Positions 1 through 9,911 are shown, counted from the stretch's first letter. The stretch is DNA of 64,000 nucleotides from Pelagovum sp. HNIBRBA483 (GCF_040931995.1 NZ_CP162412.1:1364001-1428000), one strand, 5' to 3'. Numbers and translations are program-made. Notes: generated from the sequence alone by a model not told the origin.

Positions 1-1085
1 CTGCGCGCAGAGCCGAGGAAGCCGGGCGGCACATCATTCATATGGAGATCGGCCAACCTGGGACAGGCGCTCCGCAGGCGGCGCTGGAGCGGTTGAAGGT
101 AAGTTTGAACGAAGATCCTATGGGTTATACCGTATCGCTCGGGTTGCCTGAGTTGCGTGCGCGGATCGCCCGTCTGTATGGCGAGTGGTATGACGTGGAT
201 CTGGATCCTGCGCGGGTTGTGATTTCAAGTGGTGCTTCGGGCGCTTTCGTTCTGGCATTCACGGCGTTGTTTGACAGTGGCGCGCGGGTTGGATTGGGCG
301 CGCCCTGCTACCCCTCCTACCGGCAGATTCTGAGGGGCCTAGGGTTTAATCCCGTGGTTATGCGCACGCGTGAAGAGACGCGTTTTCAGCCCGAGCCGGA
401 AGATATTAAGCGTCATAAACTTGATGGGTTGATTGTGGCGTCTCCGGCCAACCCAACCGGGACGATGCTCGACAAGGCGGCTCTATCAGCGCTGAGTGAC
501 GCCTGCGCTGACGCGGGAGCTGCATTCATTTCTGACGAAATCTATCATGGCATTGAATATGATGCGCCGGCCGCTACCGCGCTGTCGGTCACCGACGATG
601 TCTATGTGGTGAATTCCTTCTCCAAATACTTCAGCATGACGGGGTGGCGCGTGGGATGGATGGTCGTCCCGCCTGCGCATGTGCGGACAGTTGAGCGGAT
701 CGCGCAGAACATGTTTATTTGCGCACCCCATGCGGCGCAAAAACTGGCATTATTTTCAATGGATTGTGACGATGAGCTCAGACAAAACCTCGCGGTTTAT
801 CGGCGTAACAGGGAGATGATGCTGGCAGGGCTTCCCAAGGCTGGTTTTGACAAATTCGCACCACCAGACGGGGCATTTTACGTTTATGTTGATGTGAGTG
901 AGCATTGCGACGACAGCCGCGCATTCGCCGCCGAATTGCTAGAGGGCGCGGGTGTCGCTGTCACGCCAGGGCTGGATTTTGACGCTGAAGAAGGCGGCAA
1001 ATGGCTGCGCTTTTCATATGCGCGGGATACGGCTGATATCGAGGAAGGGCTGCGCCGTTTGCGAGCCTATATGCAGGTGGGATGA
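1..1085 (+). CDS. PLP-dependent aminotransferase, class I/II (5' truncated)
   Basis: A fold-type I aminotransferase that would move an amino group between an amino acid and a 2-oxo acid in the cytoplasm. The frame is open from base 3 and the residues before the first Met (RAEEAGRHIIH) belong to the family's N-terminus, so the true start lies left of the window. Counting from the Met at base 42, I see the SPANPTG substrate/cofactor segment near residues 134-140, the SDEIYHG aspartate near 165, and the SFSKYFSMTGWR segment with the Schiff-base lysine near 195. It overlaps the next gene by ATGA, suggesting co-transcription. The substrate is not readable from the sequence; aspartate- or alanine-type enzymes are possible. 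Confidence 0.9.
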   Translation, partial: ARRAEEAGRHIIHMEIGQPGTGAPQAALERLKVSLNEDPMGYTVSLGLPELRARIARLYGEWYDVDLDPARVVISSGASGAFVLAFTALFDSGARVGLGAPCYPSYRQILRGLGFNPVVMRTREETRFQPEPEDIKRHKLDGLIVASPANPTGTMLDKAALSALSDACADAGAAFISDEIYHGIEYDAPAATALSVTDDVYVVNSFSKYFSMTGWRVGWMVVPPAHVRTVERIAQNMFICAPHAAQKLALFSMDCDDELRQNLAVYRRNREMMLAGLPKAGFDKFAPPDGAFYVYVDVSEHCDDSRAFAAELLEGAGVAVTPGLDFDAEEGGKWLRFSYARDTADIEEGLRRLRAYMQVG

Positions 1086-2305
1086 GCCTGATGCGACGGT
1101 TCATGCTTTTGCTGGCAATGATGATCTTCAGCACCGTTGCGGCTGCTCAGGATTTCGCGGCGCTTGCGCGGATCGATGGTGCGACAAGTCACATCAGGGA
1201 CACTCGTAGCGGTGTGGAAATATCCCTGCGGCTCAGTCAAATCGTGCCCTATCGGGTCTACACGTTAGACGCGCCGCGCCGGTTGGTGGTGGACTTTAAA
1301 GAGGTGGCATTTGGTGATCTGCGGGGGGATGACATCCTTCGTGCACGAAAGATCAGGGAGGTGGCTCTGAGTGCGTTCCGTCCTGGCTGGAGCAGGATGG
1401 TTGCCATGTTGGAAGCGCCGCTTGCGCTGGAGACAGCTGAGATCCTTCAAGATCCAAAGGGGCGGTTTGTCGATGTGCGGATTACCTTGGCCGATGTCGA
1501 TGACGAGGTGTTCTTAGCGCAGGTTGGTGCGCCGCCGGATCTAGCGGTTTGGGAGCTGTCACCCGTCGCTACGGACCCGCAAACGCCTCCACCTACTGAT
1601 GAGTTGGTTATAGCCATAGATCCCGGGCACGGCGGCATTGATCCGGGTGCGACAAGGGATGGCGTCGAGGAGGCGCAGGTGATGTTGGCTCTGGCGCGTG
1701 AGGTGGCTGAGGCCGTCAATCGTTCCGGCGCGGGGCTAAGGGCTGTGCTGACGCGCGATTCAGACCGTTTCGTTTCGCTGGATGAACGGATGACCATTGC
1801 GCGTGCCGCCGGCGCGCGGGCGCTGGTGTCACTGCACGCCGATGCGCTGGAGGGGGGAGGCGCTTCTGGTGCATCGGTTTATACGCTCACGGAAGACGCG
1901 GAGGACCGCGCAGCCGAACGTATGGCCGAGCGTCACGGTCGGGGCGACCTGCTCGCGGGGTTGGACCTCACAGGGCAGGATGACGGGGTTGCCGTTGCTT
2001 TGATGGAACTGGCACGGCAGGAAACCGGACCTGCAAGCGACAGGCTCGCGGAAACACTTGTTGAAACGTTCGAGGACGTAAATGTGCGGTTGAACACGCG
2101 CCCCCGCAGGGAAGCAGGATTGGCGGTGTTGAGGTCGCCGGATTTTGCTTCGGTTCTGTTGGAAGTTGGTTTTCTGTCAGACGACGCAGACAGAGCAATG
2201 CTTGCTGATGCGGACACGCGCGTGCCGCTCGTTGCCGCTATTGTGGTCGCGCTGCGGCGGTGGGCGGAGCAGGAAGCTACATTGGCGCCGCTGCACCGCA
2301 ACTAG
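1082..2305 (+). CDS. N-acetylmuramoyl-L-alanine amidase (AmiC type)
   Basis: A periplasmic zinc amidase that cuts the bond between N-acetylmuramic acid and the stem peptide of peptidoglycan during cell separation. A signal peptide covers about residues 1-22, an AMIN domain about 25-125, and Amidase_3 about 175-400. Zinc ligands are visible as IDPGHGG (His near 183), the Glu of GVEEAQ near 197 and SLHADA (His near 252); LLEVGFLSD near the C-terminus carries the catalytic Glu. The ATG at 1082 overlaps the upstream stop; an in-frame ATG at 1091 gives a slightly shorter signal peptide and is also possible. A PBP1A gene follows, so two wall enzymes sit together. Confidence 0.93.
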   Translation: MSLMRRFMLLLAMMIFSTVAAAQDFAALARIDGATSHIRDTRSGVEISLRLSQIVPYRVYTLDAPRRLVVDFKEVAFGDLRGDDILRARKIREVALSAFRPGWSRMVAMLEAPLALETAEILQDPKGRFVDVRITLADVDDEVFLAQVGAPPDLAVWELSPVATDPQTPPPTDELVIAIDPGHGGIDPGATRDGVEEAQVMLALAREVAEAVNRSGAGLRAVLTRDSDRFVSLDERMTIARAAGARALVSLHADALEGGGASGASVYTLTEDAEDRAAERMAERHGRGDLLAGLDLTGQDDGVAVALMELARQETGPASDRLAETLVETFEDVNVRLNTRPRREAGLAVLRSPDFASVLLEVGFLSDDADRAMLADADTRVPLVAAIVVALRRWAEQEATLAPLHRN

Positions 2306-2413
2306 CGCTTTCGTGGTTCGGGTGGCAAATAGTAGCCCATCGCGGGCTTTCGGCTTTTGACCCTTCTCCGGCGGCACCCTATAAGCGACAGGCAATTCGA
2401 CTGAGGCCAAGCT

Positions 2414-4933
2414 GTGCTGCGACTGATCCTGTCTTTCTTTGGAGCGATATTCTCGGCGCTCACGCTCGGAATGGTTCTGGGCGCGGTGTCGCTTGGCGCG
2501 ATCTTCTACATGTATGGGAAGGATTTGCCCTCCTACGCGACGTTATCGCAGTACACACCCAAGATGATCAGCCGGATCTACTCGGGCGAGGGGCAGATCA
2601 TCGACGAATTTGCCATCGAGCGCCGTCTCTTCACCCCTGCTGAAGAAATCCCGGATATCGTGAAGCAGGCGTTCATTTCAGCCGAAGACAAGAACTTTTA
2701 TGAGCATAATGGCTTTGATGCGCGGGGCATGGTTGCGGCATTTGTTGATGCCGTTCAGTCCCGTGGCCGAGATTTGCGCGGGGCGTCGACGATCACGCAG
2801 CAGGTGATGAAGAACTTCCTGCTCGACAGTTCTGTAACCGCCGAGCGCAAGATCAAAGAACTTATTCTCGCGGTGCGTATCGAAGGCGCGATGCCGAAGG
2901 AAAAAATCCTTGAGCTGTATCTCAACGAAATTTTCCTCGGGCAAAACTCATACGGGGTGACGGCTGCCGCGTTGACCTACTTCAACAAGCCCCTGACGGA
3001 GCTGTCGCCGGCGGAGGCTGCGTATCTGGCTTCGTTGCCCAAGAGCCCGTCAAACAGGCACCCTGTCCGCAACCGCGATACCGCGATCTTTTGGCGGAAC
3101 AATACTCTGCGGGAAATGTTTGAGAACGGCTATCTCGACGAAGCGAGCTATAACGCTGAGAAAGAAAGCCCGCTTTTGACGGTGCAGAGCGGCGATTATG
3201 AAAGCTTCCGCGCGGCACTTCCGCCGAGGGATTATTTCACGGATGAAATCCGACGCCAATTAAGCCAGAACTTTGGTGAGGACGAATTTTTCTCGGGTGG
3301 CCTTTCAATCAGGGCAACGATTGATCCTGACTTGCAGGTACAGGCCGCACATGCCCTGCAACGTGCTTTGGAAAAATATGACCGTAGCCAAGGCGTTTGG
3401 CGCGGAACCGAGGTTGATCTGCCCGCCGAGGTGCTTGCATCCGAGGAACAATGGCGAGAAGCCCTGAGGCAAGTTGATCTGCCCCGCGATATCTCGCTGG
3501 ATAATCCTTGGCACCTCGCTGTCGTGCTCGAAGTGGGGAACGAGGAAGCTCGGCTTGGTATCGAGGGGGTTGAGGCTGGGACGTCCGTGCCGTGGACAGT
3601 TCCATCGCGTGATCTGGATTGGGCTGAAGGTGGTCTTCGCGATAATCTAGCTGTTGGCGATGTCGTATACGTCAGACAAATAACATCGGATGAGGACGGA
3701 TCGTTCGTCCGCTGGTCCCTGCGCCAGATTCCGGAAGTGCAGGGCGGTTTCATGGCGATGGACGTGAATACCGGTCGCGTTTTGGCAATGCAGGGCGGGT
3801 TTTCTTACCAGCATTCAGTGTTCAACCGCTCCACGCAGGCGATGCGGCAGCCGGGCTCGGCATTCAAGCCGTTAGTCTATGCGTCTGCCCTCGACAGCGG
3901 ATATTCACCAGCAACGATCATTGTCGACGCGCCGATTGAGATTGATACGCCTGACGGGCTTTGGCGCCCGCAGAATGCGTCTAATCAGTATTATGGGCCG
4001 ACTCCGCTCAGAACGGGCATCGAACGGTCCAGAAACTTGATGACCATTCGTTTGGCGCAAGAGGTCGGGCTCGACGTGATTGCCGAATATGCTGAACGGT
4101 TCGGGGTTTATGACAACATGAACCAGTTCCTCTCGTCATCTCTCGGCGCTGAGGAGACGACGCTCTTCCGCACAGTGGCGGCCTATGCCATGTTTGCGAA
4201 TGGCGGGGAACGGGTTGAACCGACGCTCGTTGACCGCGTTCAGGACCGCTATGGAAAAACCGTTTATCGCCATGACCAGCGCGATTGTCTGGATTGCGGG
4301 TTGCTCGATCTGGAGGGTGGCACCAGCCCGCGTATTCAAACCAACCGCGAACGGATCATGGACGAGGTTACGGCCTATCAGTTGACGTCGATGATGCAGG
4401 GCGTGGTCGAACGTGGGACAGCCAGTGGCGCGGTCAATTTGCCGGTCCCGATTGCGGGCAAGACAGGCACGACAAATGACGCCAAGGACGTTTGGTTCGT
4501 TGGTTTTTCCTCCGACATCGTGGCGGGCTGTTATATCGGTTATGACGTTCCGCGCGGGCTTGGGCGCGGTGCTTCTGGCGGTGCAATTTGTGCACCCGTG
4601 TTTAATGAATTCATGACAGAGGCCATCGCGCGATTTGGTGGTGGGCCGTTCGAAGTGCCTTCGGCCTGCCGCTTCATCAAAATTGACAGGTTTACTGGCG
4701 CCCGCCTTCCGGATGAGGCGGAAGGAGATCATGTAGTCTCTGAATGTTTCCGCGAAGGTGAGGAACCGGTGTTCGGTATCGCATTCGATGGTGGTTTTGC
4801 GATGACTGAAAACCTGCCGTTGGTCGATGAAATCCCCGAAGTCAGCCGCAACGTCCTGACCTCTACTGGAGATACGGCGACGGTTGGTCCGAAGGCCACT
4901 TATGGAACGCTGTCCTCTGGCGGGCTTTACTGA
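2414..4933 (+). CDS. mrcA: Penicillin-binding protein 1A, bifunctional glycosyltransferase/transpeptidase
   Basis: An inner-membrane class A PBP that polymerises glycan strands from lipid II and crosslinks them. It has a short cytoplasmic start, one N-terminal membrane segment (about residues 3-32), a GT51 domain at about 55-230 with the SAEDKNFYEHNG catalytic-Glu motif, an OB-like insert, and a C-terminal transpeptidase. The transpeptidase box has the serine in PGSAFKP, SRN as the SxN motif, and GKTGTTND as the KTG box. Its 839 residues are normal for PBP1A. The start is GTG. The 108 bp upstream could hold its own promoter, although it follows the amidase on the same strand. Confidence 0.95.
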   Translation: MLRLILSFFGAIFSALTLGMVLGAVSLGAIFYMYGKDLPSYATLSQYTPKMISRIYSGEGQIIDEFAIERRLFTPAEEIPDIVKQAFISAEDKNFYEHNGFDARGMVAAFVDAVQSRGRDLRGASTITQQVMKNFLLDSSVTAERKIKELILAVRIEGAMPKEKILELYLNEIFLGQNSYGVTAAALTYFNKPLTELSPAEAAYLASLPKSPSNRHPVRNRDTAIFWRNNTLREMFENGYLDEASYNAEKESPLLTVQSGDYESFRAALPPRDYFTDEIRRQLSQNFGEDEFFSGGLSIRATIDPDLQVQAAHALQRALEKYDRSQGVWRGTEVDLPAEVLASEEQWREALRQVDLPRDISLDNPWHLAVVLEVGNEEARLGIEGVEAGTSVPWTVPSRDLDWAEGGLRDNLAVGDVVYVRQITSDEDGSFVRWSLRQIPEVQGGFMAMDVNTGRVLAMQGGFSYQHSVFNRSTQAMRQPGSAFKPLVYASALDSGYSPATIIVDAPIEIDTPDGLWRPQNASNQYYGPTPLRTGIERSRNLMTIRLAQEVGLDVIAEYAERFGVYDNMNQFLSSSLGAEETTLFRTVAAYAMFANGGERVEPTLVDRVQDRYGKTVYRHDQRDCLDCGLLDLEGGTSPRIQTNRERIMDEVTAYQLTSMMQGVVERGTASGAVNLPVPIAGKTGTTNDAKDVWFVGFSSDIVAGCYIGYDVPRGLGRGASGGAICAPVFNEFMTEAIARFGGGPFEVPSACRFIKIDRFTGARLPDEAEGDHVVSECFREGEEPVFGIAFDGGFAMTENLPLVDEIPEVSRNVLTSTGDTATVGPKATYGTLSSGGLY

Positions 4934-5021
4934 GGGCTACTTGCTCCCTTGGGTGGAGCGGGATATGACGCCTTGAAATGCCGCGCGATCAATTGCGCGA
5001 GAAGACATATGGACGAACGAA

Positions 5022-6149
5022 ATGCGCGCCGAAATTCAGAACGTTGTTTCTGCCATTGAAAAATCGCTTGGGCTGCTTGCCCAGCGGATGAATTGGGAAA
5101 CCGCACAATATCGGCTCGAAGAATTCAATGCGCGGGTCGAAGACCCGAACCTGTGGAATGATGCCGAGGCGGCCCAGAAGCTGATGCGCGAACGGCAGAT
5201 GTTGGTTGATGCGATTGCGGGATACGAGGCAATCCGGCAGGAACTTGACGATAACGTCGAGTTGATCGAACTGGGTGAAATGGAGGATGACCAGGAGGTC
5301 ATCAAAGAAGCCGAGGAGGCGCTTAAAGCGCTGAAGGATCGGGCTGGTCAGAAAGAGATCGAGGCTCTGCTGGATGGAGAGGCCGACGGCAACGATACAT
5401 TCCTTGAAATCAATTCTGGCGCTGGCGGGACCGAAAGTTGCGACTGGGCGTCGATGCTTGCGCGGATGTATGTCCGCTGGGCTGAAAAGCATGGCTATAA
5501 GGTCGAGTTGCAGTCCGAAAGCCCCGGCGAAGAGGCTGGAATCAAGTCAGCGGCTTACAAGATAAGTGGCCCAAATGCTTATGGCTGGTTGAAGTCCGAA
5601 AGCGGTGTGCACAGGCTTGTGCGCATATCGCCCTATGACAGCTCCGCAAGGCGCCATACATCCTTCAGCTCGGTTTGGGTTTATCCGGTGGTCGATGACA
5701 ACATCGAGATCGAGATCAACCCTTCGGAAATCCGGTTGGATACCTATCGCTCCTCGGGTGCGGGCGGGCAGCACGTTAATACCACCGATTCTGCCGTGCG
5801 GATTACCCACATTCCCACAGGGATCGTCGTTACGTCATCCGAGAAGTCGCAGCACCAGAACCGCGACATCGCGATGAAGGCATTGAAGTCGCGTCTTTAT
5901 CAGATGGAGTTGGATAAGCGAAATGCGGCCATTAACGAAGCCCATGAGGCCAAGGGCGAAGCGGGCTGGGGCAACCAGATCCGTTCCTATGTTCTCCAGC
6001 CCTACCAAATGGTGAAAGACTTGCGGACAGGGTTCGAGACATCTGATACGCAAGGCGTCTTGGATGGCGATCTGGATGGACTCATGGCAGCGACCCTCGC
6101 CCATGGCGCATCGGGTAAAAGCCGCGCAGAGGCTTCAGCGGAAGACTGA
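5022..6149 (+). CDS. prfB: Peptide chain release factor 2
   Basis: A cytoplasmic class I release factor that reads UGA and UAA and triggers peptidyl-tRNA hydrolysis. The GGQ hydrolysis motif is seen in [16 protein letters not shown], after a helical N-terminal domain. The codon-recognition tripeptide appears as SPY ([14 protein letters not shown]) where E. coli has SPF. The gene is one uninterrupted frame of 375 codons: the programmed +1 frameshift with in-frame UGA near codon 26 found in E. coli and many other bacteria is absent. The SD in front of ATG 5022 is weak, but this start matches the usual N-terminus. Confidence 0.96.
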   Translation: MRAEIQNVVSAIEKSLGLLAQRMNWETAQYRLEEFNARVEDPNLWNDAEAAQKLMRERQMLVDAIAGYEAIRQELDDNVELIELGEMEDDQEVIKEAEEALKALKDRAGQKEIEALLDGEADGNDTFLEINSGAGGTESCDWASMLARMYVRWAEKHGYKVELQSESPGEEAGIKSAAYKISGPNAYGWLKSESGVHRLVRISPYDSSARRHTSFSSVWVYPVVDDNIEIEINPSEIRLDTYRSSGAGGQHVNTTDSAVRITHIPTGIVVTSSEKSQHQNRDIAMKALKSRLYQMELDKRNAAINEAHEAKGEAGWGNQIRSYVLQPYQMVKDLRTGFETSDTQGVLDGDLDGLMAATLAHGASGKSRAEASAED

Positions 6150-6220
6150 TCCGCGTGGTTTGATCTCGGTCGTTGACAGAACGTTGTGCTCTGGGCCTGA
6201 TAGAGGGTGGAGGAACCCTC

Positions 6221-7012
6221 ATGACGGAAACAACATCGCCTCAGGCCCCGCCACCAGCATCACCGCTGCCCGAGATCGCGCGACTCACCCTGAGAGAATT
6301 GATCGTTGTCCTTAAACACGGCTTGGATGATTTCCGCGCCGCACCACAGTTCGGCCTGTTCTTTTCAGCGGTCTACGTTTTAGGTGGCTTCTTCATGGTA
6401 TGGCTCAGCGCCGGGCATGTGACTTGGGTTTTGGCAACGTCTTTGGGCTTTCCGCTGGCTGCGCCTTTTGCGGCCGTCGGCCTTTACGAGGTGAGCCGCA
6501 GGCGTGAAGCTGATTTGCCCTTGGTCTGGTCCGAAATCCTTGGCGTGGTTTGGGCGGAGCGTACACGCCAAGTCCCTTGGATCGGCGCTGTCATCGTCAT
6601 CTATTTCCTGTTCTGGACCTTCCTTGCGCATATGGTTTTTGCCCTGATGATGGGGCTGACGACACTGACGAACATTTCTTCAAGCTTCGATGTGTTCTTG
6701 ACAGGTGACGGGCTGAAGATGGTTGCCGTGGAGCTGGTCTTGGGGGCAATCCTCGCGCTTCTGCTCTTCGCGCTCACTGTCGTGAGCCTGCCGCTCGTTC
6801 TTGAGAAAGAGGTTGATTTCGTATCAGCGATGATTTTGAGCGTTCAGGCATTCAAGCAGAATGCATTTGTCATGCTCATTTGGGCAGTTGTCATCGCCAG
6901 CTTGACCTTGGTTGCGATGATTCCCTGGTTCTTAGGGTTGATGATCGTTTTGCCGGTGCTGGGTCATGCAACCTGGCACCTTTACCGGCGCGTTTTATAC
7001 GATACCCAATAA
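6221..7012 (+). CDS. DUF2189 family integral membrane protein
   Basis: A predicted inner-membrane protein of about 263 residues with a soluble N-terminal stretch and about six hydrophobic segments. The order and spacing match DUF2189 (COG5473) proteins, whose function is unknown to me. I chose ATG 6221 because it has GGTGGAGGAAC just upstream; a TTG in the same frame at 6173 would add 16 residues without an obvious ribosome site. It follows prfB by 71 bp. A strong inverted repeat directly after the stop ends the transcript and also faces the convergent bactofilin gene. Confidence 0.8.
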   Translation: MTETTSPQAPPPASPLPEIARLTLRELIVVLKHGLDDFRAAPQFGLFFSAVYVLGGFFMVWLSAGHVTWVLATSLGFPLAAPFAAVGLYEVSRRREADLPLVWSEILGVVWAERTRQVPWIGAVIVIYFLFWTFLAHMVFALMMGLTTLTNISSSFDVFLTGDGLKMVAVELVLGAILALLLFALTVVSLPLVLEKEVDFVSAMILSVQAFKQNAFVMLIWAVVIASLTLVAMIPWFLGLMIVLPVLGHATWHLYRRVLYDTQ

Positions 7013-7018
7013 AAATGT

Positions 7019-7041
7019 CCGCGCAGAGGGGCTCTGCGCGG
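7019..7041 (-). terminator. Intrinsic terminator between convergent genes
   Basis: A perfect 10-bp stem (CCGCGCAGAG / CTCTGCGCGG) with a GGG loop. On the minus strand it is followed by CATTTTTATT, so it should end the M23-bactofilin transcript; it may also slow plus-strand readthrough from the DUF2189 gene. Confidence 0.8.
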
Positions 7042-7063
7042 GCTCGCATTCTTATCAAAAATC

Positions 7064-7567
7064 TCAGGCTTCTTTGGTCGCTTGGGCTGCTGGTGCCACT
7101 TTGGCGTTATTGCCTGTGAGCGGATCTTCGTGGCGCTGAACCGAGCCTTCGAAATGCGCACCGCTCTCGATCGCAATGGTCTTATGAATGATGTCGCCTT
7201 CAACCCGCGCGGTTGAAGTCAAACGGACCTTAAGGCCGCGAACGCGCCCGACGATACGACCGTGAATGACAACGTCATCGGCAACGCATTCGCCTTTGAC
7301 AGTCGCTGTTTCACCGATCGTCAGCAGGTGGGCGTGAATATCACCTTCGACCTGACCTTCGATCTGGATATCGCCAGATGTGCGAAGGTTGCCTTTGACG
7401 GTCAAGTCCGACGACAGGACCGATGCCGGCGGCTTGGCCTTCGGCGCGGTAGAAGCAAAGTCGCTGCCGCTCGGCTTTGGCGTGTCACCAGCCGGAGTGG
7501 TAGAGGTTGCAGGTTTTACTTCGGGGGTCTTCGGACCCGGATCATTTATTTTGCTCTTAGAAAACAT
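7064..7567 (-). CDS. Bactofilin (polymer-forming cytoskeletal protein)
   Basis: A cytoplasmic or membrane-associated protein that self-assembles into filaments without nucleotide, used by bacteria to localise wall enzymes and shape cells. A Pro/Ala/Lys/Ser-rich disordered tail (about residues 1-50) precedes a right-handed beta-helix of repeating turns (VKGNLRTSGDIQIEGQVEGD and following) over about 55-150, then a short tail. It overlaps the 3' end of the M23 peptidase gene by 11 bp and is surely co-transcribed with it. This pairing is the known bactofilin/M23 arrangement (CcmA-Csd1 in Helicobacter, BacA-LmdC in other alphaproteobacteria). Confidence 0.9.
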   Translation of the reverse strand: MFSKSKINDPGPKTPEVKPATSTTPAGDTPKPSGSDFASTAPKAKPPASVLSSDLTVKGNLRTSGDIQIEGQVEGDIHAHLLTIGETATVKGECVADDVVIHGRIVGRVRGLKVRLTSTARVEGDIIHKTIAIESGAHFEGSVQRHEDPLTGNNAKVAPAAQATKEA

Positions 7568-8876
7568 CTCTTCCAGCTCTTATGAATGTCATTGGATTGA
7601 CAGGATTACCGTTCACGCGGATCTCATAGTGGAGATGCGGCCCAGTGGACCTTCCTGAGTTTCCCATATCACCGATACGATCCCCGCGCGAGACTCTTTG
7701 GCCAACTTCCACACGAATAGCGTTAAGATGCGCATAGCGGGTCTCAACCCCGAAGGAATGGCGGATCTTAATCAAGCGGCCGTAGCCCGAGAGCCAGCCA
7801 GCGTGGGTAACAACACCATCGGCTGTGGCATAGATCGGCGTACCGACGGGCGCGGCAAAGTCTGAGCCCGCGTGCAGGCGCCCCCACCTTTGTCCAAAGC
7901 CGGAAGTGAATCGGTAGGAATCAAATACAGGCATCGCAAAAGGGGCCCGCTCGGCCGCGATGCGGTACATATTGATACGGTCCATCGAGTCGAGGATCGT
8001 ACCCATGCGGAGTTCATCAGGGCTTGGCTCGGAACCTCGCGTGGACATCTGGAACATGAACTCCGGCCCACCGAGGCCGGAATAGCCGGATCGCACTTGA
8101 TCTATCAATTGATCGGGATTCATGCCGGCTGCGCGGAACATATTGTCTAACGGTTCCACCGAAACGAGCATTGCCTCTTCCAGTTGACGGAAGATTGCGT
8201 CGTTGCGCTCCTCCATCAAACGCATTTCCAGTTCCAGCTCTTCGGCGCGCGCAAGCGCGAGAGCGGCATCTTCAGACATCAAGTCTCGTTCGGTGGCGGT
8301 TTTTGCCAGTGCTTCGGCAAGGATATCAACCGCGTCGACCACTTCGGCTTCGGGGGAGGCGGCGAGGGGGGCCATTTCCCCGTTCTCAAGGCTGGCTCTG
8401 AGATCTGCGAGTTCTTCACGCGCCGCTTCACGGTCGTCCATGATGCGGCCGAGGGTTGTCCGGATGGTTGTGACAGCGGCTTCCAACTCGCGGCGTTTGG
8501 CTTCGGACGCCAGCAATTCGCTTTGCATGATGGATATTTGCCCCATCGCCGCTTTGAACCGCTCTTGAAATGCAGACGCCTCGGCGGCGCGTGTGTCGCG
8601 TTCTTCGGACATGGCATTAAGGCGATCTTCGTAGATCATCTGATCCCGTTCCGCCTGCGCGCGGAAATTACCAGAGCCGATGCTGTCCATTACGATGATG
8701 GCTGTTGCTATGATGGTCCAGCCAATAACAAGACAGCCGATGCTCCAGACGAGCAGCTGTATCTCCGAGCTGAGGCGCACATAGCGGGTTTCGTCGTCCG
8801 TACGCAGAAAAATGCGCCTCTCGGGGAGGCGTTTTTCCAGCGTGGCGTGAAGCGGTTTCAAAAGCCTTGATCGCAA
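7557..8876 (-). CDS. M23 family peptidoglycan endopeptidase with DUF5930 N-terminal domain
   Basis: A membrane-anchored murein hydrolase expected to cut peptide crosslinks in the periplasm. It has a cytoplasmic basic N-terminus, one membrane segment (about residues 40-65), a long coiled coil (about 75-250), then the LytM/M23 domain. The zinc motifs are intact: LHAGSD (HxxxD) and GPHLHYE (HxH). The frame can extend to a TTG at 8924, but the TTG at 8876 gives MRSRLLKPL..., which fits the DUF5930 family start better. Its stop lies inside the bactofilin start region, so the filament likely positions this enzyme. Confidence 0.9.
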   Translation of the reverse strand: MRSRLLKPLHATLEKRLPERRIFLRTDDETRYVRLSSEIQLLVWSIGCLVIGWTIIATAIIVMDSIGSGNFRAQAERDQMIYEDRLNAMSEERDTRAAEASAFQERFKAAMGQISIMQSELLASEAKRRELEAAVTTIRTTLGRIMDDREAAREELADLRASLENGEMAPLAASPEAEVVDAVDILAEALAKTATERDLMSEDAALALARAEELELEMRLMEERNDAIFRQLEEAMLVSVEPLDNMFRAAGMNPDQLIDQVRSGYSGLGGPEFMFQMSTRGSEPSPDELRMGTILDSMDRINMYRIAAERAPFAMPVFDSYRFTSGFGQRWGRLHAGSDFAAPVGTPIYATADGVVTHAGWLSGYGRLIKIRHSFGVETRYAHLNAIRVEVGQRVSRGDRIGDMGNSGRSTGPHLHYEIRVNGNPVNPMTFIRAGRDVF

Positions 8877-9038
8877 ACGACCGTGTTCCCATCCCTGTGA
8901 TCGACTGAGGCTGGCAGCCTTCAACGTCCCGTGAGTTTCTAGTCCATAGAGAGTATGCGCTGCAAGTGCATAGCGGCCCCTTTCGGCCGTCGGATCAAGG
9001 GCAGCGCGGCGTCGGCGGTGAATTGCCGATTGCCGCCG

Positions 9039-9866
9039 CTATTTACGCGGCGCGCGTTGCTGTTCGGCGAGCGGCCAATAGAAGTCCGGCGGAAGCCCTG
9101 CCTCGGCTCTTTTTTCTTCGTTGAATGGTGGTTTCAATGCGCTGTGGAAGTATGTTTGCACGAGATCGTGGAACGCCGTTTTCGGGTCAAGATCGTGCCG
9201 GCCGCAGAGAAAATGAAACCACTTCGATCCATAGGCCACATGGTGAACCTCTTCGGCGTAGATGATTTCAAGTGCGGAGACGACATTATCCAGTGACGCG
9301 CGTTTGAAGATTTCGATCATCCCCGGAGTTACGTCGAGTCCGCGTGCCTCTAAGACCATCGGAACGACCGCCAACCGCCCCATAAGATCGTCTTTGGTAT
9401 CTTCTGCGGCGCGCCACATACCAGCATGCGCGGGCAGGGCGCCGTAGTAGCTCCCCAATTCTTCGAGGCAATCGCATATCAGGTTGAAATGCTTCGATTC
9501 TTCGTCTGCGGCTTTTACCCAGTCGTCAAAGAAACCAATCGGCAAAGCAGTATGTGAGAACCGAGCGATGATATCCCAATGCAGGTCGACGGCATTCAGT
9601 TCGATATGTGCGACCGCATGGAGCATCGCGATTTGCCCGTCGCGTGAGCCGGGCCGCCGACGCGGGACGAATCTTGGCTCAAGCAGCACAGGTTCATCGG
9701 GGCGCGCTGGCGCATCCGGCGGCGACGCCGCCCCAATAGGAAGCGAGTTGCCGTTTTCACGGCTTTCGAACCAGGTTTTGGCGCTTTGCTGGGAGAGAGA
9801 GGTCTTGTCGCGCCCGTTTGGAGTGCGAAGGACGTCTTCGGCGCGTTGTGCGAGAGATTTTGTCAT
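9039..9866 (-). CDS. Ferritin-like DUF455 protein
   Basis: A 275-residue cytoplasmic protein of the DUF455/COG2833 group, which has a ferritin-like four-helix bundle. Candidate metal ligands occur as HAVAHIELNAVD, DEESKHF and EEVHHVAYG, spread over two helix pairs as expected for a di-iron site. The role is unknown; some relatives lie next to tRNA-modification or stress genes. Here it lies directly downstream of bcp (45 bp gap, same strand), hinting at an oxidative-stress unit. No clear terminator was seen in the 160 bp after it. Confidence 0.85.
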   Translation of the reverse strand: MTKSLAQRAEDVLRTPNGRDKTSLSQQSAKTWFESRENGNSLPIGAASPPDAPARPDEPVLLEPRFVPRRRPGSRDGQIAMLHAVAHIELNAVDLHWDIIARFSHTALPIGFFDDWVKAADEESKHFNLICDCLEELGSYYGALPAHAGMWRAAEDTKDDLMGRLAVVPMVLEARGLDVTPGMIEIFKRASLDNVVSALEIIYAEEVHHVAYGSKWFHFLCGRHDLDPKTAFHDLVQTYFHSALKPPFNEEKRAEAGLPPDFYWPLAEQQRAPRK

Positions 9867-9911
9867 TCGCCTTTCATGGCCGGCAAAGCGCCCTTTTTCA
9901 ACTTGGAAGGA

